Below are positions 7,276-15,179 of a stretch of DNA of 19,063 bases, piece after piece (positions within the stretch are counted from its first letter, which is position 1; each line of letters starts with the position of its first letter). This DNA is from JAJPGZ01 sp041167105 (GTDB lineage Bacteria > Verrucomicrobiota > Verrucomicrobiia > Chthoniobacterales > UBA10450). Made by a program: the position numbers and the translations under genes. The DNA is taken from NCBI GenBank assembly GCA_041167105.1, contig JBEEGX010000048.1, forward strand, positions 1 through 19,063. Reading direction: 5' to 3'. The notes beneath the pieces were generated by a model that searched no databases, was not told the DNA's origin, and worked only from the letters and a program-made list of their open reading frames with translations.

Positions 7276-8148
7276 TTAGCCGGCGAATCGCTCCAGGATC
7301 GGTCCCAGCTTGTCGATTGTCGATCTTGGCCAGAGCTTGCGCTCGGTCGTGAGAGCGGCGTCAAGCGCGGAATGCTCCGGCCAGTTCGGCTCCGCCGGAA
7401 TCCGCGGGATAACATCGACGAGAATCTTTTTCGCGGTTTCGGCATTGGCAGTGAGATGGCCGAACACCGTCTGCGCCGAGACCGGCTCCTCTTCCAGCTT
7501 CCAGCAATCGTAATCGGTAATCATCGCCATGGTCGCGAGCGCGATCTCCGCCTCGCGTGCCAACTTCGCCTCCGGCAAATTCGTCATGCCGATCACGTCG
7601 AAGCCGTGTCGGCGATTCAATTCCGATTCCGCGCGTGTCGAGAACGCCGGCCCGTCCATGTTCACATACGTGCCGCCGTTGTGGGCTTGGATGCCCAACG
7701 AGCGCGCCGATTCGGCGATGAGATTGCGCAGGTTCGCGCTGATGGGATCGGCAAACGAAACATGCGCCGCAATTCCTTCGCCAAAGAATGTATGTCCCGT
7801 CCGGAAAGTCGTGCGGTCGTAAAATTGCGATGGGAGCAGGACATCGCGCGGCGCGTATTTCTCCTGCAAGCTGCCGACGGCGGTGACGCAAATAATCCAG
7901 CGCACATTTAACGAACGCAGCGCCCAAATGTTTGCGCGATGATTCAGCTCATGCGGCAGAATGCGATGACCGCGGCCGTGGCGCGGCAGGAAATACACTT
8001 GTCGATCTTGCAACGTCCCGCCGATGAGCGCGTCCGACGGCGGGCCAAACGGCGTATCGATTTTGTGCTCGCTCGCGCCGACCACCTGTTCCATCTGATA
8101 CAGACCGCTGCCGCCGATGATTCCGATTGCCGGGACGCCGTTGCTCAT
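7276..8148 (-). CDS. mtnP: S-methyl-5'-thioadenosine phosphorylase
   Basis: Cleaves 5'-methylthioadenosine with phosphate to adenine and methylthioribose-1-phosphate, the first salvage step after polyamine synthesis; a purine nucleoside phosphorylase role is possible in relatives. 290 residues, family length. Motifs are IGIIGGSGLY at the N-terminus, LPRHGRGHRILPHELNHRAN in the phosphate/substrate region, VTAVGSL, YVNMDGPAFSTRAES, and MTNLPEAKLAREAEI. ATG 8148 begins MSNGVPAIGIIGGSG, as expected. It is divergent from miaB with a 72-bp gap. Two iterated 10-mers lie inside, one coding for LQDRQ in a surface-like loop and one near the C-terminus coding for RST. Confidence 0.93.
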   Translation of the reverse strand: MSNGVPAIGIIGGSGLYQMEQVVGASEHKIDTPFGPPSDALIGGTLQDRQVYFLPRHGRGHRILPHELNHRANIWALRSLNVRWIICVTAVGSLQEKYAPRDVLLPSQFYDRTTFRTGHTFFGEGIAAHVSFADPISANLRNLIAESARSLGIQAHNGGTYVNMDGPAFSTRAESELNRRHGFDVIGMTNLPEAKLAREAEIALATMAMITDYDCWKLEEEPVSAQTVFGHLTANAETAKKILVDVIPRIPAEPNWPEHSALDAALTTERKLWPRSTIDKLGPILERFAG

Positions 8149-8220
8149 GCGAGCGGCGATTTAATCGGAAAGATCGACATGTTGGAAAGCGGATAATCTG
8201 TGTAATTGTTTCCGCTCCCG

Positions 8221-9585
8221 ATGCCGAAATTTTTCATCAAAACCTACGGATGCCAGATGAACGAGCGCGATTCGGAACAGGTCGCGCATTCGTTAGTCGA
8301 GCGTGGCTACGATCGGACCGAGCGGGAGAGCGATGCGGACATTGTGCTGCTGAACACATGCAGCGTGCGCGACATGGCCGACCAAAAAGCGCTCGGCAAA
8401 ATGGGAATGCTCGGGCGCATGGCAAAGGATCGGCCGCACGTTGTCTTCGGTTTTCTCGGATGCATGGCGCAAGCGCGCGGCGCGTCGTTGCTGAAAAATC
8501 TGCCGCATGTCGATCTTGTCGTTGGCACGCAGAAGTTTCATCGCGTCGCCGACTACGTCGAGGAGGCAGTCGAGCGTAAACGCGACCGTCGCATGGATGA
8601 TCCGCGCTTTTCGATTGTCGATCTTGCGGAGGAAGCTGGATCGCAGGATACAATCCGCGAGCAACCACTCGCACCGAAACAAGCGACCGCGTTTGTCTCG
8701 ATCATGCAGGGCTGCAACATGCATTGCACGTTTTGCATTGTGCCGCAGACCCGCGGCGCAGAACGCAGCCGCACGATTTCCGAAATTGTGCGCGAAGTCC
8801 GCGAGCTGGTCGCGCACGGGGTGAAGGAAGTGACGTTGTTAGGCCAGATCGTAAATCTCTACGGTCGACACGAATTTCCGAAGATCGACAATAAGAGCCC
8901 GTTTGTGCAGTTGCTCGACGCGGTGCACGAAATCGATGGACTCGATCGTTTGCGATTTACGTCGCCGCATCCGATTGGATTTCGCGAGGACTTAATCGAA
9001 GCATTTGCGCGATTGCCGAAACTGATGCCGCACGTGCATCTGCCGTTGCAATCGGGTTCAAACAGGATCCTCAAAGCAATGCATCGCGCTTACACCGCAG
9101 AGCGATATGTCGATCTTGTCCGGCGATTACGAAATTCGCGTGTCGGCATCGGCCTAACGACGGACATTATCGTCGGATTTCCCGGCGAAACGGAAGACGA
9201 TTACAAGCAGACGCGCGACCTGGTTGCGCAAATCGAGTTCGACAACGCCTTCGTCTTCCGGTATTCGCCGCGACAGCAAACACCGGCCGCGGACATGAGC
9301 GAACAAGTTTCCGAAGAAATTAAAGAGCAGCGTAACCATGATTTGCTCGACGTTGTGAACGCGGCGGCGCGTCGCACGAACGAGCGACTCGTCGGCGAGA
9401 GCGTCGAAATTCTTTGCGAAGGCCCGAGCAAGACCAACCCCGCGCGGCTCAGCGGCCGCACGCCCACGAACAAGATTGTCGTTTTCGAAGGCGGCGAAGA
9501 TTGCGTGGGCGAACTTGTCGATCTTCGCGTAGAGCGCGCGAACGGTTTCAGCTTGTACGGCGCGCCGCAGCGCGAAGGCGTATGA
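8221..9585 (+). CDS. miaB: tRNA-2-methylthio-N6-dimethylallyladenosine synthase
   Basis: A radical-SAM methylthiotransferase that adds the 2-methylthio group to i6A37 of tRNAs. 454 residues, usual length. The N-terminal MTTase domain has its three Fe-S cysteines at 11 (TYGCQMNERDS), 47 (LLNTCSVRD) and 81 (GFLGCMAQ). The radical-SAM CxxxCxxC is 165-169-172 (QGCNMHCTFCIVPQTRG). A C-terminal TRAM domain follows (about 385-450). The usual LGQNVN segment reads LGQIVNLYG here. ATG 8221 is chosen over an in-frame TTG at 8206 because MPKFFIKTYGCQMNE matches the family start. The stop overlaps the next gene's start as ATGA. Five exact iterated 10-mers lie inside (VDL four times, KID once), all outside the cysteine motifs. 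Confidence 0.96.
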   Translation: MPKFFIKTYGCQMNERDSEQVAHSLVERGYDRTERESDADIVLLNTCSVRDMADQKALGKMGMLGRMAKDRPHVVFGFLGCMAQARGASLLKNLPHVDLVVGTQKFHRVADYVEEAVERKRDRRMDDPRFSIVDLAEEAGSQDTIREQPLAPKQATAFVSIMQGCNMHCTFCIVPQTRGAERSRTISEIVREVRELVAHGVKEVTLLGQIVNLYGRHEFPKIDNKSPFVQLLDAVHEIDGLDRLRFTSPHPIGFREDLIEAFARLPKLMPHVHLPLQSGSNRILKAMHRAYTAERYVDLVRRLRNSRVGIGLTTDIIVGFPGETEDDYKQTRDLVAQIEFDNAFVFRYSPRQQTPAADMSEQVSEEIKEQRNHDLLDVVNAAARRTNERLVGESVEILCEGPSKTNPARLSGRTPTNKIVVFEGGEDCVGELVDLRVERANGFSLYGAPQREGV

Positions 9586-10133
9586 TTTACCAATTGTCTC
9601 TGCGCATGGCCGGCATAATCGCCGGCGCGTTGCTGGTGCTGATCAGTGTTCCCGGGCTCGTTAGGCCGGCGGTATTCCAACAATGGGCGAAACATTTGCC
9701 GCGTTCGCGCGTGGCCGGTTTCATTTTGTTCACGTTCGCGCTCGCCTGGAGCTTCTGGTTGCTCGCGACCATGGAAATGGGCGAGTTCGCGCCTTTCCGT
9801 AAGCCTTTGTTAATTTTTCTGCCGATCGGTTACGTGCTCGTGCTTCGCTTCGTCGATGAATTTCTTGCCGTGCGCGCGCTCGGAGTTCTCTGCTTGCTCG
9901 CGGCCGAACCGCTGCTCGATGCGGCGTTTCTGCGTTACGAAGGTGCTCGTCTCGTCATCACCGTGTTCGCCTACATCCTCGTCATCGTCGGACTATTTTG
10001 GGTGACGATGCCGTATTTGCTGCGCGACCAAATCGATTGGACATCGCGCAGCATGTGGCGCTGGCGATCGTTGCACGGCATCATCCTCGCTTACGGCGCG
10101 GTCATGCTTGTCCTCGGCCTAACGATTTATTGA
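9582..10133 (+). CDS. Six-helix integral membrane protein, unknown
   Basis: 183 residues, almost wholly hydrophobic. Six candidate membrane segments can be read: MAGIIAGALLVLISVPGL, AGFILFTFALAWSFWLLA, PLLIFLPIGYVLVLRFV, RALGVLCLLAAEPLLDAAF, VITVFAYILVIVGLFWVTM and GIILAYGAVMLVLGLTIY. I do not recognise a family. The start ATG overlaps the miaB stop by four bases (ATGA), and the stop overlaps the GT9 start (TTGA), so it is the middle gene of a translationally coupled trio. Association with a cell-envelope glycosyltransferase makes an envelope role possible but unproven. No iterated 10-mer is present. Confidence 0.8.
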   Translation: MIYQLSLRMAGIIAGALLVLISVPGLVRPAVFQQWAKHLPRSRVAGFILFTFALAWSFWLLATMEMGEFAPFRKPLLIFLPIGYVLVLRFVDEFLAVRALGVLCLLAAEPLLDAAFLRYEGARLVITVFAYILVIVGLFWVTMPYLLRDQIDWTSRSMWRWRSLHGIILAYGAVMLVLGLTIY

Positions 10134-11038
10134 ATCGAATTTTCGTCATGCGCGGCGGCGCGATCGGCGATTTCATTCTCACGCTGCCCGCGATCAAAGC
10201 CCTGCGCGACGCGTATCCGCACGCGCGGATCGAGATTCTCGGCTACAAACACATCGCCGCGCTGGCGGAGAATCGCTTTTATGCCGACGCGGTTCGCTCG
10301 ATTGAATACGCGCCGCTCTCGCGCTTCTTCGCCAAAAACGCGAAGCTTTCATCCGAGTTGCGCGATTACTTCGGCAGCTTCGATGTCATCGTCAGCTATC
10401 TTTACGATCCGGACGAAATATTCCTGAGGAATCTACAACGCTGCGGCGCGCGCAAAATTTTGCGCGGCCCGTGGAAGATCGACAATCACTCGCACGCCGC
10501 GCGCCAACTTGCTCGTCCCGTTCTCGAACTCGGAATCGGGATCGATGATTTCGTGGCGAAGATTTTTCCGTCTGCGCAAGATCGACAATTCGCGTCTGAT
10601 TTTCTGCGCGGTCTTTCCGAGCCGATCGTCGCGATTCATCCGGGCAGTGGCAGCGCGAACAAAAATTGGCCGATCGAGAATTGGACCGAACTCATGAATT
10701 CCATTCGTGGCTCAATCGTTGTTGTTTCGGGCGAAGCCGATGAAGAGTCCGTGAACCGACTGCAAGATCGACATGTACTTCTGGCCAAGAATTTGCCGCT
10801 GCCGCAACTGGCCGCCGTGCTTGAGCGTTGCGTCTTCGTCGGACACGACAGCGGCATTTCCCATCTCGCCGCCGCGACCGGTGCGAAATGCGTTTTGTTG
10901 TTTGGTCCGACTGATCCGGAAGTTTGGGCGCCGTTGAATGACAACGTGCGCGTGATTCGCGCGGCGACGCACCGAATGGAAGATGTCGATCTTGCGAACG
11001 TTCGTCAGGAGCTGATGCGCATCGGCATGATGACGTAG
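10130..11038 (+). CDS. Glycosyltransferase family 9 (heptosyltransferase-like)
   Basis: 302 residues resembling ADP-heptose:LPS heptosyltransferases and other GT9 enzymes, GT-B fold, cytoplasmic face of the membrane. The N-terminal motif RGGAIGDFILTLPAIKAL (residues 8-25) carries the family Gly-Asp loop. HPGSGSANKNWP (170-181) and GHDSGISHLAAATG (238-251) followed by LFGPTDPEVWAP form the donor site. I chose TTG 10130, overlapping the previous stop as TTGA, because it restores the family-type beginning MNRIFVMRGGAIGD; ATG 10148 would remove the first beta strand. The 3' end overlaps dnaN tail to tail by 34 bp. Four iterated 10-mers code for KIDN, QDRQ, QDRH and VDL. The acceptor is unknown. 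Confidence 0.88.
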   Translation: MNRIFVMRGGAIGDFILTLPAIKALRDAYPHARIEILGYKHIAALAENRFYADAVRSIEYAPLSRFFAKNAKLSSELRDYFGSFDVIVSYLYDPDEIFLRNLQRCGARKILRGPWKIDNHSHAARQLARPVLELGIGIDDFVAKIFPSAQDRQFASDFLRGLSEPIVAIHPGSGSANKNWPIENWTELMNSIRGSIVVVSGEADEESVNRLQDRHVLLAKNLPLPQLAAVLERCVFVGHDSGISHLAAATGAKCVLLFGPTDPEVWAPLNDNVRVIRAATHRMEDVDLANVRQELMRIGMMT

Positions 11039-12102
11039 AGAAACGGCGTCTGGATTTTCACAACGCCCGGACTCATCTCGTCGATGAGGTCGAGGAAAAC
11101 TTCGTCTTCGGAAAGATTGCGCAGCGGCGCCATCAAAAATTCCGGATTGAAGGCGATGGAAAACTCGCGCCCTTTGTATTGCACCGGCAACGATTCTTTC
11201 GCTTCGCCGACTTCCGGCGTGTTCGCCGTGATCTCGATGTTGTTCTTGCTGAAGTTGAGCTTGATCGAATTCGATTTGTCGCTGGCGAGGAGCGAGACGC
11301 GGCGGAGCGAATTCAAAAACGTCTCGCGCTCGAGCGTGACGCGCTCTTTCGCTTCGCTCGGAATGACCTGTTTGTAGTTCGGGTAATTTCCTTCGATCAA
11401 TTTCGAGACGAGTAGCGTCTTGTTTAAATCGAACGCGATCTGGCCGCTGCCGACACTCACTTTCACATCGCCTTCATCGCCAAGCAGACGTTGCAATTCC
11501 GTGACCGCTTTTGTCGGGATAATGATGTCGGCCTCGTGACTGCGCGGAAATTCCAGTTCGATATCGACCATCGCGAGCCGGCGGCCGTCGGTCGCGACGA
11601 GCGTGAGCTTGTTTTCTTTGAAGCTGAAGAGGACGCCATTGAGAACGTAGCGCGTTTCGTCGGTCGAAATCGCATACGCGGTTTTGCGCAGACCGTCGCG
11701 CAACGCTTTCTGCGGGATGTTGACCGACTTCGCGTTTTCGAATTTCGGCAGCGGCGGAAATTCCTCTTCCGGCAGTCCGAGAATCTTGAAATAACTTTGC
11801 CCGCTGCGAATCGAGGCCGCGTTCTTGCCGTCGATGTCGACCGAGATTTCGCTCGAAGGCAATTCGCGAATGATGTTGAACAAACGCCGCGCCGGCAGCG
11901 TGGTCGCGCCCGCCTTCTCCACGCTCGCTTCGAAACTTCCGCGCACGCCCACGTCGAGATCGGTGGTCGTTAGGTGAACTTCGTTGCCATCGGCCTGCAG
12001 GAGCACGTTCGAAAGAATCGGTAGGGTCGTGCGGGTGCTGACGACGTTCTGCACTTGTTGCAAGCCTTCGAGCAGTTTCTCCTTCGATGCGCTGAATTTC
12101 AT
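11005..12102 (-). CDS. dnaN: DNA polymerase III sliding clamp (beta subunit)
   Basis: The processivity clamp of the replicative polymerase, a homodimeric ring. 365 residues, normal length. It begins MKFSASKEKLLEGLQQVQNVVSTR with the usual TLPILSNVLL, has ATDGRRLA at the conserved domain-II position, and ends VIMPMRISS (family: VMPMRL). It lies 93 bp downstream of dnaA on the same strand, the standard dnaA-dnaN order. No recF follows; the next gene is the convergent GT9, which overlaps by 34 bp. No Shine-Dalgarno is visible. No iterated 10-mer occurs in its 1.1 kb, although copies flank it on both sides. Confidence 0.98.
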   Translation of the reverse strand: MKFSASKEKLLEGLQQVQNVVSTRTTLPILSNVLLQADGNEVHLTTTDLDVGVRGSFEASVEKAGATTLPARRLFNIIRELPSSEISVDIDGKNAASIRSGQSYFKILGLPEEEFPPLPKFENAKSVNIPQKALRDGLRKTAYAISTDETRYVLNGVLFSFKENKLTLVATDGRRLAMVDIELEFPRSHEADIIIPTKAVTELQRLLGDEGDVKVSVGSGQIAFDLNKTLLVSKLIEGNYPNYKQVIPSEAKERVTLERETFLNSLRRVSLLASDKSNSIKLNFSKNNIEITANTPEVGEAKESLPVQYKGREFSIAFNPEFLMAPLRNLSEDEVFLDLIDEMSPGVVKIQTPFLYVIMPMRISS

Positions 12103-12195
12103 TTGGTGAGCGGCGCTTAAGATGTAAGGCAGCCGAATTTAATCGGCAACCGTAAACTCGTGCGCGCTAAGATCGACAATTCGTTAGATCGACAT
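12103..12195 (-). other. dnaA-dnaN intergenic spacer with paired 10-mers
   Basis: This 93-bp spacer holds one exact AAGATCGACA (12169) and one near-copy TAGATCGACA (12185), 16 bp apart, just after the dnaA stop. A short inverted repeat, GCCGA/TCGGC around ATTTAA (12132-12147), lies nearer dnaN. It has no T-run and could be a processing or attenuator structure. No small gene is evident. Confidence 0.4.
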
Positions 12196-13542
12196 CTACC
12201 GCTTGAGCGAGCTGTCGATGAACGAAATGGTCTGGCGGATGTTGTCCTGCTCTTTCATCCGCCGCTTCACCAGCTTGCACGCATGCAAAACGGTGCCGTG
12301 ATCGCGCCCGCCAAACGCATCGCCGATCTCGTTAAGCGAAGCTTTCGTTAATTCACGCGCGAGATACATCGCGATCTGTCGCGGAAACGCGATGTTCGCC
12401 GGGCGGCGTTTGCTCGTCATATCCGCCAGGCGCACATCGAAATGCTCCGCCACGCGCCGCTGAATTTGTTCGATCGTAATCGAATTACGCGCTTCCTCCT
12501 GCAAAATGTCTTTGAGCAAATGCTCGACCACTTCCTGCGTCAGCTCCTTGCCGCTGAGCGATGCGAACGACGCCACGCGCATGAGCGCGCCTTCGAGCCG
12601 GCGCACGTTCGTGCGAATGCGGTTGGCGAGAAATTCGAAAACTTCGTCGGCCAGTTTGATCTGAAGGTTCTTCGCTTTCTTCCGCAAGATCGCCATGCGG
12701 GTCTCGACATCGGGCGGCTGCAATTCCGCGGTCAGTCCCCATTCGAATCGCGAAACGAGTCGGTGTTCGAGATTCGCAATCTCCGACGCGGGCCGATCGC
12801 TGGAGAGCACGATCTGTTTATGTCCGTCGAAGAGCGTGTTGAACGTGTGGAAGAATTCTTCCTGCGAACGCTCTTTGCCGCCGAGAAATTGGATGTCGTC
12901 GATCAGGAGTAGGTCGGCCTGGCGATAACGCTTCCGGAATTTCACCAGCGTGTTGTGCTGGATGGCGTCGATGAATTCGTTAATAAATTGCTCGCTCGAC
13001 AAATACATGACGCGGCTCGGTTTCTTTTTCGAACAGACAAAATGGCCGATGGCCTGCATGAGATGCGTTTTGCCGAGACCGACGCCGCCGTAAATGAAGA
13101 GCGGATTGTAAGTGCGCGCCGGCGTTTGCGCGACCGCGAGACTAGCGGCGTGCGCGATCTCGTTGTTCGGTCCGATCACGAATGAATCGAACGTATTGCG
13201 CGGATTCAATCCGCCGCAGCGTCCAACTTTAATTTCTACACTCGCGCCCGCCGCGTCCGGCAAGGTCGCAACTTCCAGCGTCTTCTCCGATTCGTCCGAT
13301 GAAACTACGAATTTGATCTGGCGCGGCCCGCCTAACGCTTGCACAACCGCGCCTTGCAAAGCGGCCAAGTGATTACTCTCGATCCAGAATTGGTAGATGT
13401 TGTTCGGCACACGAAACGTGATCGTTTCGTCATTGCTGTCCTTCAATTCGACCGCCGAAAACCAGCGATTGAACGTGTCCGCGCTCACTTGCGGCTTGAG
13501 TGCGGTCGAAAGCTTCTGCCAAAGGTCAGCGCGGTTGGGCAT
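12196..13542 (-). CDS. dnaA: Chromosomal replication initiator protein
   Basis: AAA+ ATPase that binds DnaA boxes and opens oriC. 448 residues. Domain I is at the N-terminus (LWQKLSTALKPQVSADTFNRWF). The linker is short, then NTFDSFVIGPNNEIAHAA opens the AAA+ domain. Walker A is GGVGLGKTH (152-160), Walker B LLLIDDIQF (211-219), and sensor regions follow (SSDRPASEI, LVSRFEWGL). The domain IV helix-turn-helix, FPRQIAMYLARELTKASLNEIGDAFGGRDHGTV (386-418), includes the DnaA signature. ATG 13542 gives the family start. Upstream lies a 521-bp non-coding stretch that may include its promoter and the origin. No exact iterated 10-mer occurs in the gene. Confidence 0.98.
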   Translation of the reverse strand: MPNRADLWQKLSTALKPQVSADTFNRWFSAVELKDSNDETITFRVPNNIYQFWIESNHLAALQGAVVQALGGPRQIKFVVSSDESEKTLEVATLPDAAGASVEIKVGRCGGLNPRNTFDSFVIGPNNEIAHAASLAVAQTPARTYNPLFIYGGVGLGKTHLMQAIGHFVCSKKKPSRVMYLSSEQFINEFIDAIQHNTLVKFRKRYRQADLLLIDDIQFLGGKERSQEEFFHTFNTLFDGHKQIVLSSDRPASEIANLEHRLVSRFEWGLTAELQPPDVETRMAILRKKAKNLQIKLADEVFEFLANRIRTNVRRLEGALMRVASFASLSGKELTQEVVEHLLKDILQEEARNSITIEQIQRRVAEHFDVRLADMTSKRRPANIAFPRQIAMYLARELTKASLNEIGDAFGGRDHGTVLHACKLVKRRMKEQDNIRQTISFIDSSLKR

Positions 13543-14063
13543 GGCGACTTGTTAACAGCGTTAAACACTTGCCCGCGAAGGCGGACGGGTCGGTAATTTG
13601 TTAGGCGAGAACGAAACGGTCGCGCCTTTGGTCGCGGGAAAATTTTCGCGACGCGAAAAACAAACGTGCCGTCGTAGGTCGAAACACGAGGGAGAAACGC
13701 TCGTTAGGGCTGGGTAAATCGCGGCGCTGGCGGCAAGATCGACAATCGAGTCACGAGAAGAAGCGCAGAAGGTTAAGGCGGCGGTCATTTTCGGGCGGTC
13801 AAGTTCGTAAAATCTGTTCACATGTTGTTCACATCACCCCTTGTTTCGCCCTGGCACGGGCTTCAGACTAGAAACCGCGCGAAACTCCGACAAGAAAAAA
13901 GCCGAACTTTATTTTAGGCGCGCGCCCAAAAAATTCTTGACCAGAAATTCGAAAACATCTTGTCCGAAATTCCAAAATTTTTGTGATCGCGTGCGAAAGT
14001 TGACCGCACGGACGCGCACGCGCATTTTTGCAGCCCTTCGCACATGAGTTTACTTCTCCGCAC
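13543..14063. other. Non-coding region upstream of dnaA; candidate oriC
   Basis: 521 bp without a convincing gene between divergent dnaA and the secreted-protein gene. Contents: a TGTTAACA palindrome near 13550; an inverted repeat GTCGCG/CGCGAC around GG-AAAATTTT (13631-13652); one iterated 10-mer (13735); two tandem 9-mers resembling DnaA boxes (13814, 13825); and a more A/T-rich stretch at about 13890-13985 with repeated GAAATTC words that could be an unwinding region. Position next to dnaA is a common oriC location. The boxes are degenerate and few, so the assignment is tentative. Confidence 0.35.
13814..13833 (+). promoter_or_regulatory. Two tandem degenerate DnaA-box-like 9-mers
   Basis: CTGTTCACA (13814-13822) and TTGTTCACA (13825-13833) lie 11 bp apart, about one helical turn. 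They share TGTTCACA and differ from the classical TTATCCACA at three and two positions. They could bind DnaA, autoregulating dnaA or forming part of the origin, or be the operator of another regulator. Confidence 0.3.
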
Positions 14064-14585
14064 ATGAAAACGCGCTTCGTCGCGCTCCTGCTCGCATTTT
14101 CCGCGAGTACGATGTCGATCTTCGCCGCGGACGAATTACTGCCGCCGTTTGGATTTCGATGGAACGATTCGCAGCCGCGCGTCGAAAGCGTGCTTAAGGG
14201 CGCGAAGGCGAGAGTCATTTCGCGCGACAAAAAAGAGAACAAAGATGTATGGACGGTCGAAGGTCTCGTCCATCCGGGATTGAAACGCACGCTCTTCACT
14301 TTCAAAGGCGGCGTGCTCTACGGCGTCGAGTTGCAATACGAATATCAAGACCGCGGCATCGAATGGTACAACACGCGCATGGGCGACATCCGGCGTTACT
14401 TCGATGCGAAATACGGCACCGGGAAACTCGTCTCGCGTTCGCGCGACACCGACACCGATGTGATCCAGACGCTCGTCGGTTATCAATGGATGGTCGGCAC
14501 CACCATGCTCGAGCTCTTTTATTTTTCGGCCGAGAAAGGCCAGCAGGCCTACCGCACCATCAGCGTCGATTACAAAGCGATGTGA
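14064..14585 (+). CDS. Small secreted protein, unknown function
   Basis: 173 residues. The N-terminus is a signal peptide (MKTRFVALLLAFSASTMSIFAADE, likely cut after FAA or IFA). The mature part begins LLPPFGFRWNDSQPRVESVL and is a soluble alpha/beta-looking domain with many charged residues and no cysteine motif. The FRWNDS opening resembles small periplasmic proteins of unknown function, but I do not recognise a family. ATG 14064 is chosen because it starts the signal peptide; an upstream ATG at 14028 would bury it. The stop codon directly abuts the def stop on the other strand (TGA then TCA). One iterated 10-mer lies in the signal peptide, coding MSIF. Confidence 0.7.
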   Translation: MKTRFVALLLAFSASTMSIFAADELLPPFGFRWNDSQPRVESVLKGAKARVISRDKKENKDVWTVEGLVHPGLKRTLFTFKGGVLYGVELQYEYQDRGIEWYNTRMGDIRRYFDAKYGTGKLVSRSRDTDTDVIQTLVGYQWMVGTTMLELFYFSAEKGQQAYRTISVDYKAM

Positions 14586-15179
14586 TCAGAGACGCGTCGC
14601 GAGTGGTTGTCGATCTTGCCGCAACCCGCGCAACGTTTCCTTCTGCATTCGTTTCAATCGGCTGGCGATACTTGCTTTCGTCGCCGAGTTCATCCGGTCG
14701 ATGAACAGGATGCCGTTAAGGTGATCGACTTCATGTTGAATGGCGCGAGCGAGTAATCCGCTGGCTTCGAATTCGATTTCGTTCCCATTCAAATCTTGCG
14801 CGCGCAGACTGATCGACTTCGCCCGCTCGATGTCGCCGGTGATTTCCGGAAAACTCAAACAACCTTCGCTCGCGATTTCGATTTGATCGCGCAACGTGAT
14901 CTGCGGGTTGATCAGCACCAGCGGCATGACGCTCGCAAGATCGACATCTTCTCCGTGCAACTTCATCGCGCTTGGCCGGTCCTCGATCAGCGAAACATCG
15001 ATCACGGTCAGCTGCAAAGCTTCACCGACTTGTTGCGCGGCGAGACCTACGCCGTTCGCTTCGCGCATCGTCTCGAGCATGTCCGCGGCAAGCTGGCGAA
15101 CATGATCGTCGATCTCCTCCACGCGTTTCCCTTTCGTCCGCAAAATCGGATCGCCATACTGCAAGATCGACAATTTCAT
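14586..15179 (-). CDS. def: Peptide deformylase
   Basis: Removes the N-formyl group from nascent proteins; a metal enzyme (usually Fe2+). 197 residues. All three signature motifs are present: GVGLAAQQVG (residues 43-52), EGCLSFP with metal-ligand Cys107, and HEVDHLNG with ligands His149 and His153 and catalytic Glu150. The start ATG overlaps the exbD stop by four bases (ATGA), so it is the last gene of the tonB-exbB-exbD-def run. Three iterated 10-mers lie inside: one spanning codons 3-6 (LSIL), one coding VDLA in a variable insert (residues 78-82), and one in the C-terminal tail (QDRQPLATRL). Confidence 0.96.
   Translation of the reverse strand: MKLSILQYGDPILRTKGKRVEEIDDHVRQLAADMLETMREANGVGLAAQQVGEALQLTVIDVSLIEDRPSAMKLHGEDVDLASVMPLVLINPQITLRDQIEIASEGCLSFPEITGDIERAKSISLRAQDLNGNEIEFEASGLLARAIQHEVDHLNGILFIDRMNSATKASIASRLKRMQKETLRGLRQDRQPLATRL

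Noticed and set aside
8149..8220. Promoter or riboswitch in the mtnP/miaB divergent gap
   Set aside because: GATAAT at 8192 resembles a -10, but no matching -35 and no SAM-riboswitch-like structure could be recognised in 72 bp.
8839..8870. Altered MiaB segment LGQIVNLYG instead of LGQNVN as evidence for a different enzyme
   Set aside because: All six iron-sulfur cysteines, the overall length and the TRAM domain agree with MiaB; one substitution in this segment is not enough to propose another activity.
13561..13821. 86-codon minus-strand frame upstream of dnaA
   Set aside because: No family, no signal peptide, no coding character, and it covers the iterated word and dyads. Considered as rpmH or rnpA, but no L34 or RnpA motif is present.
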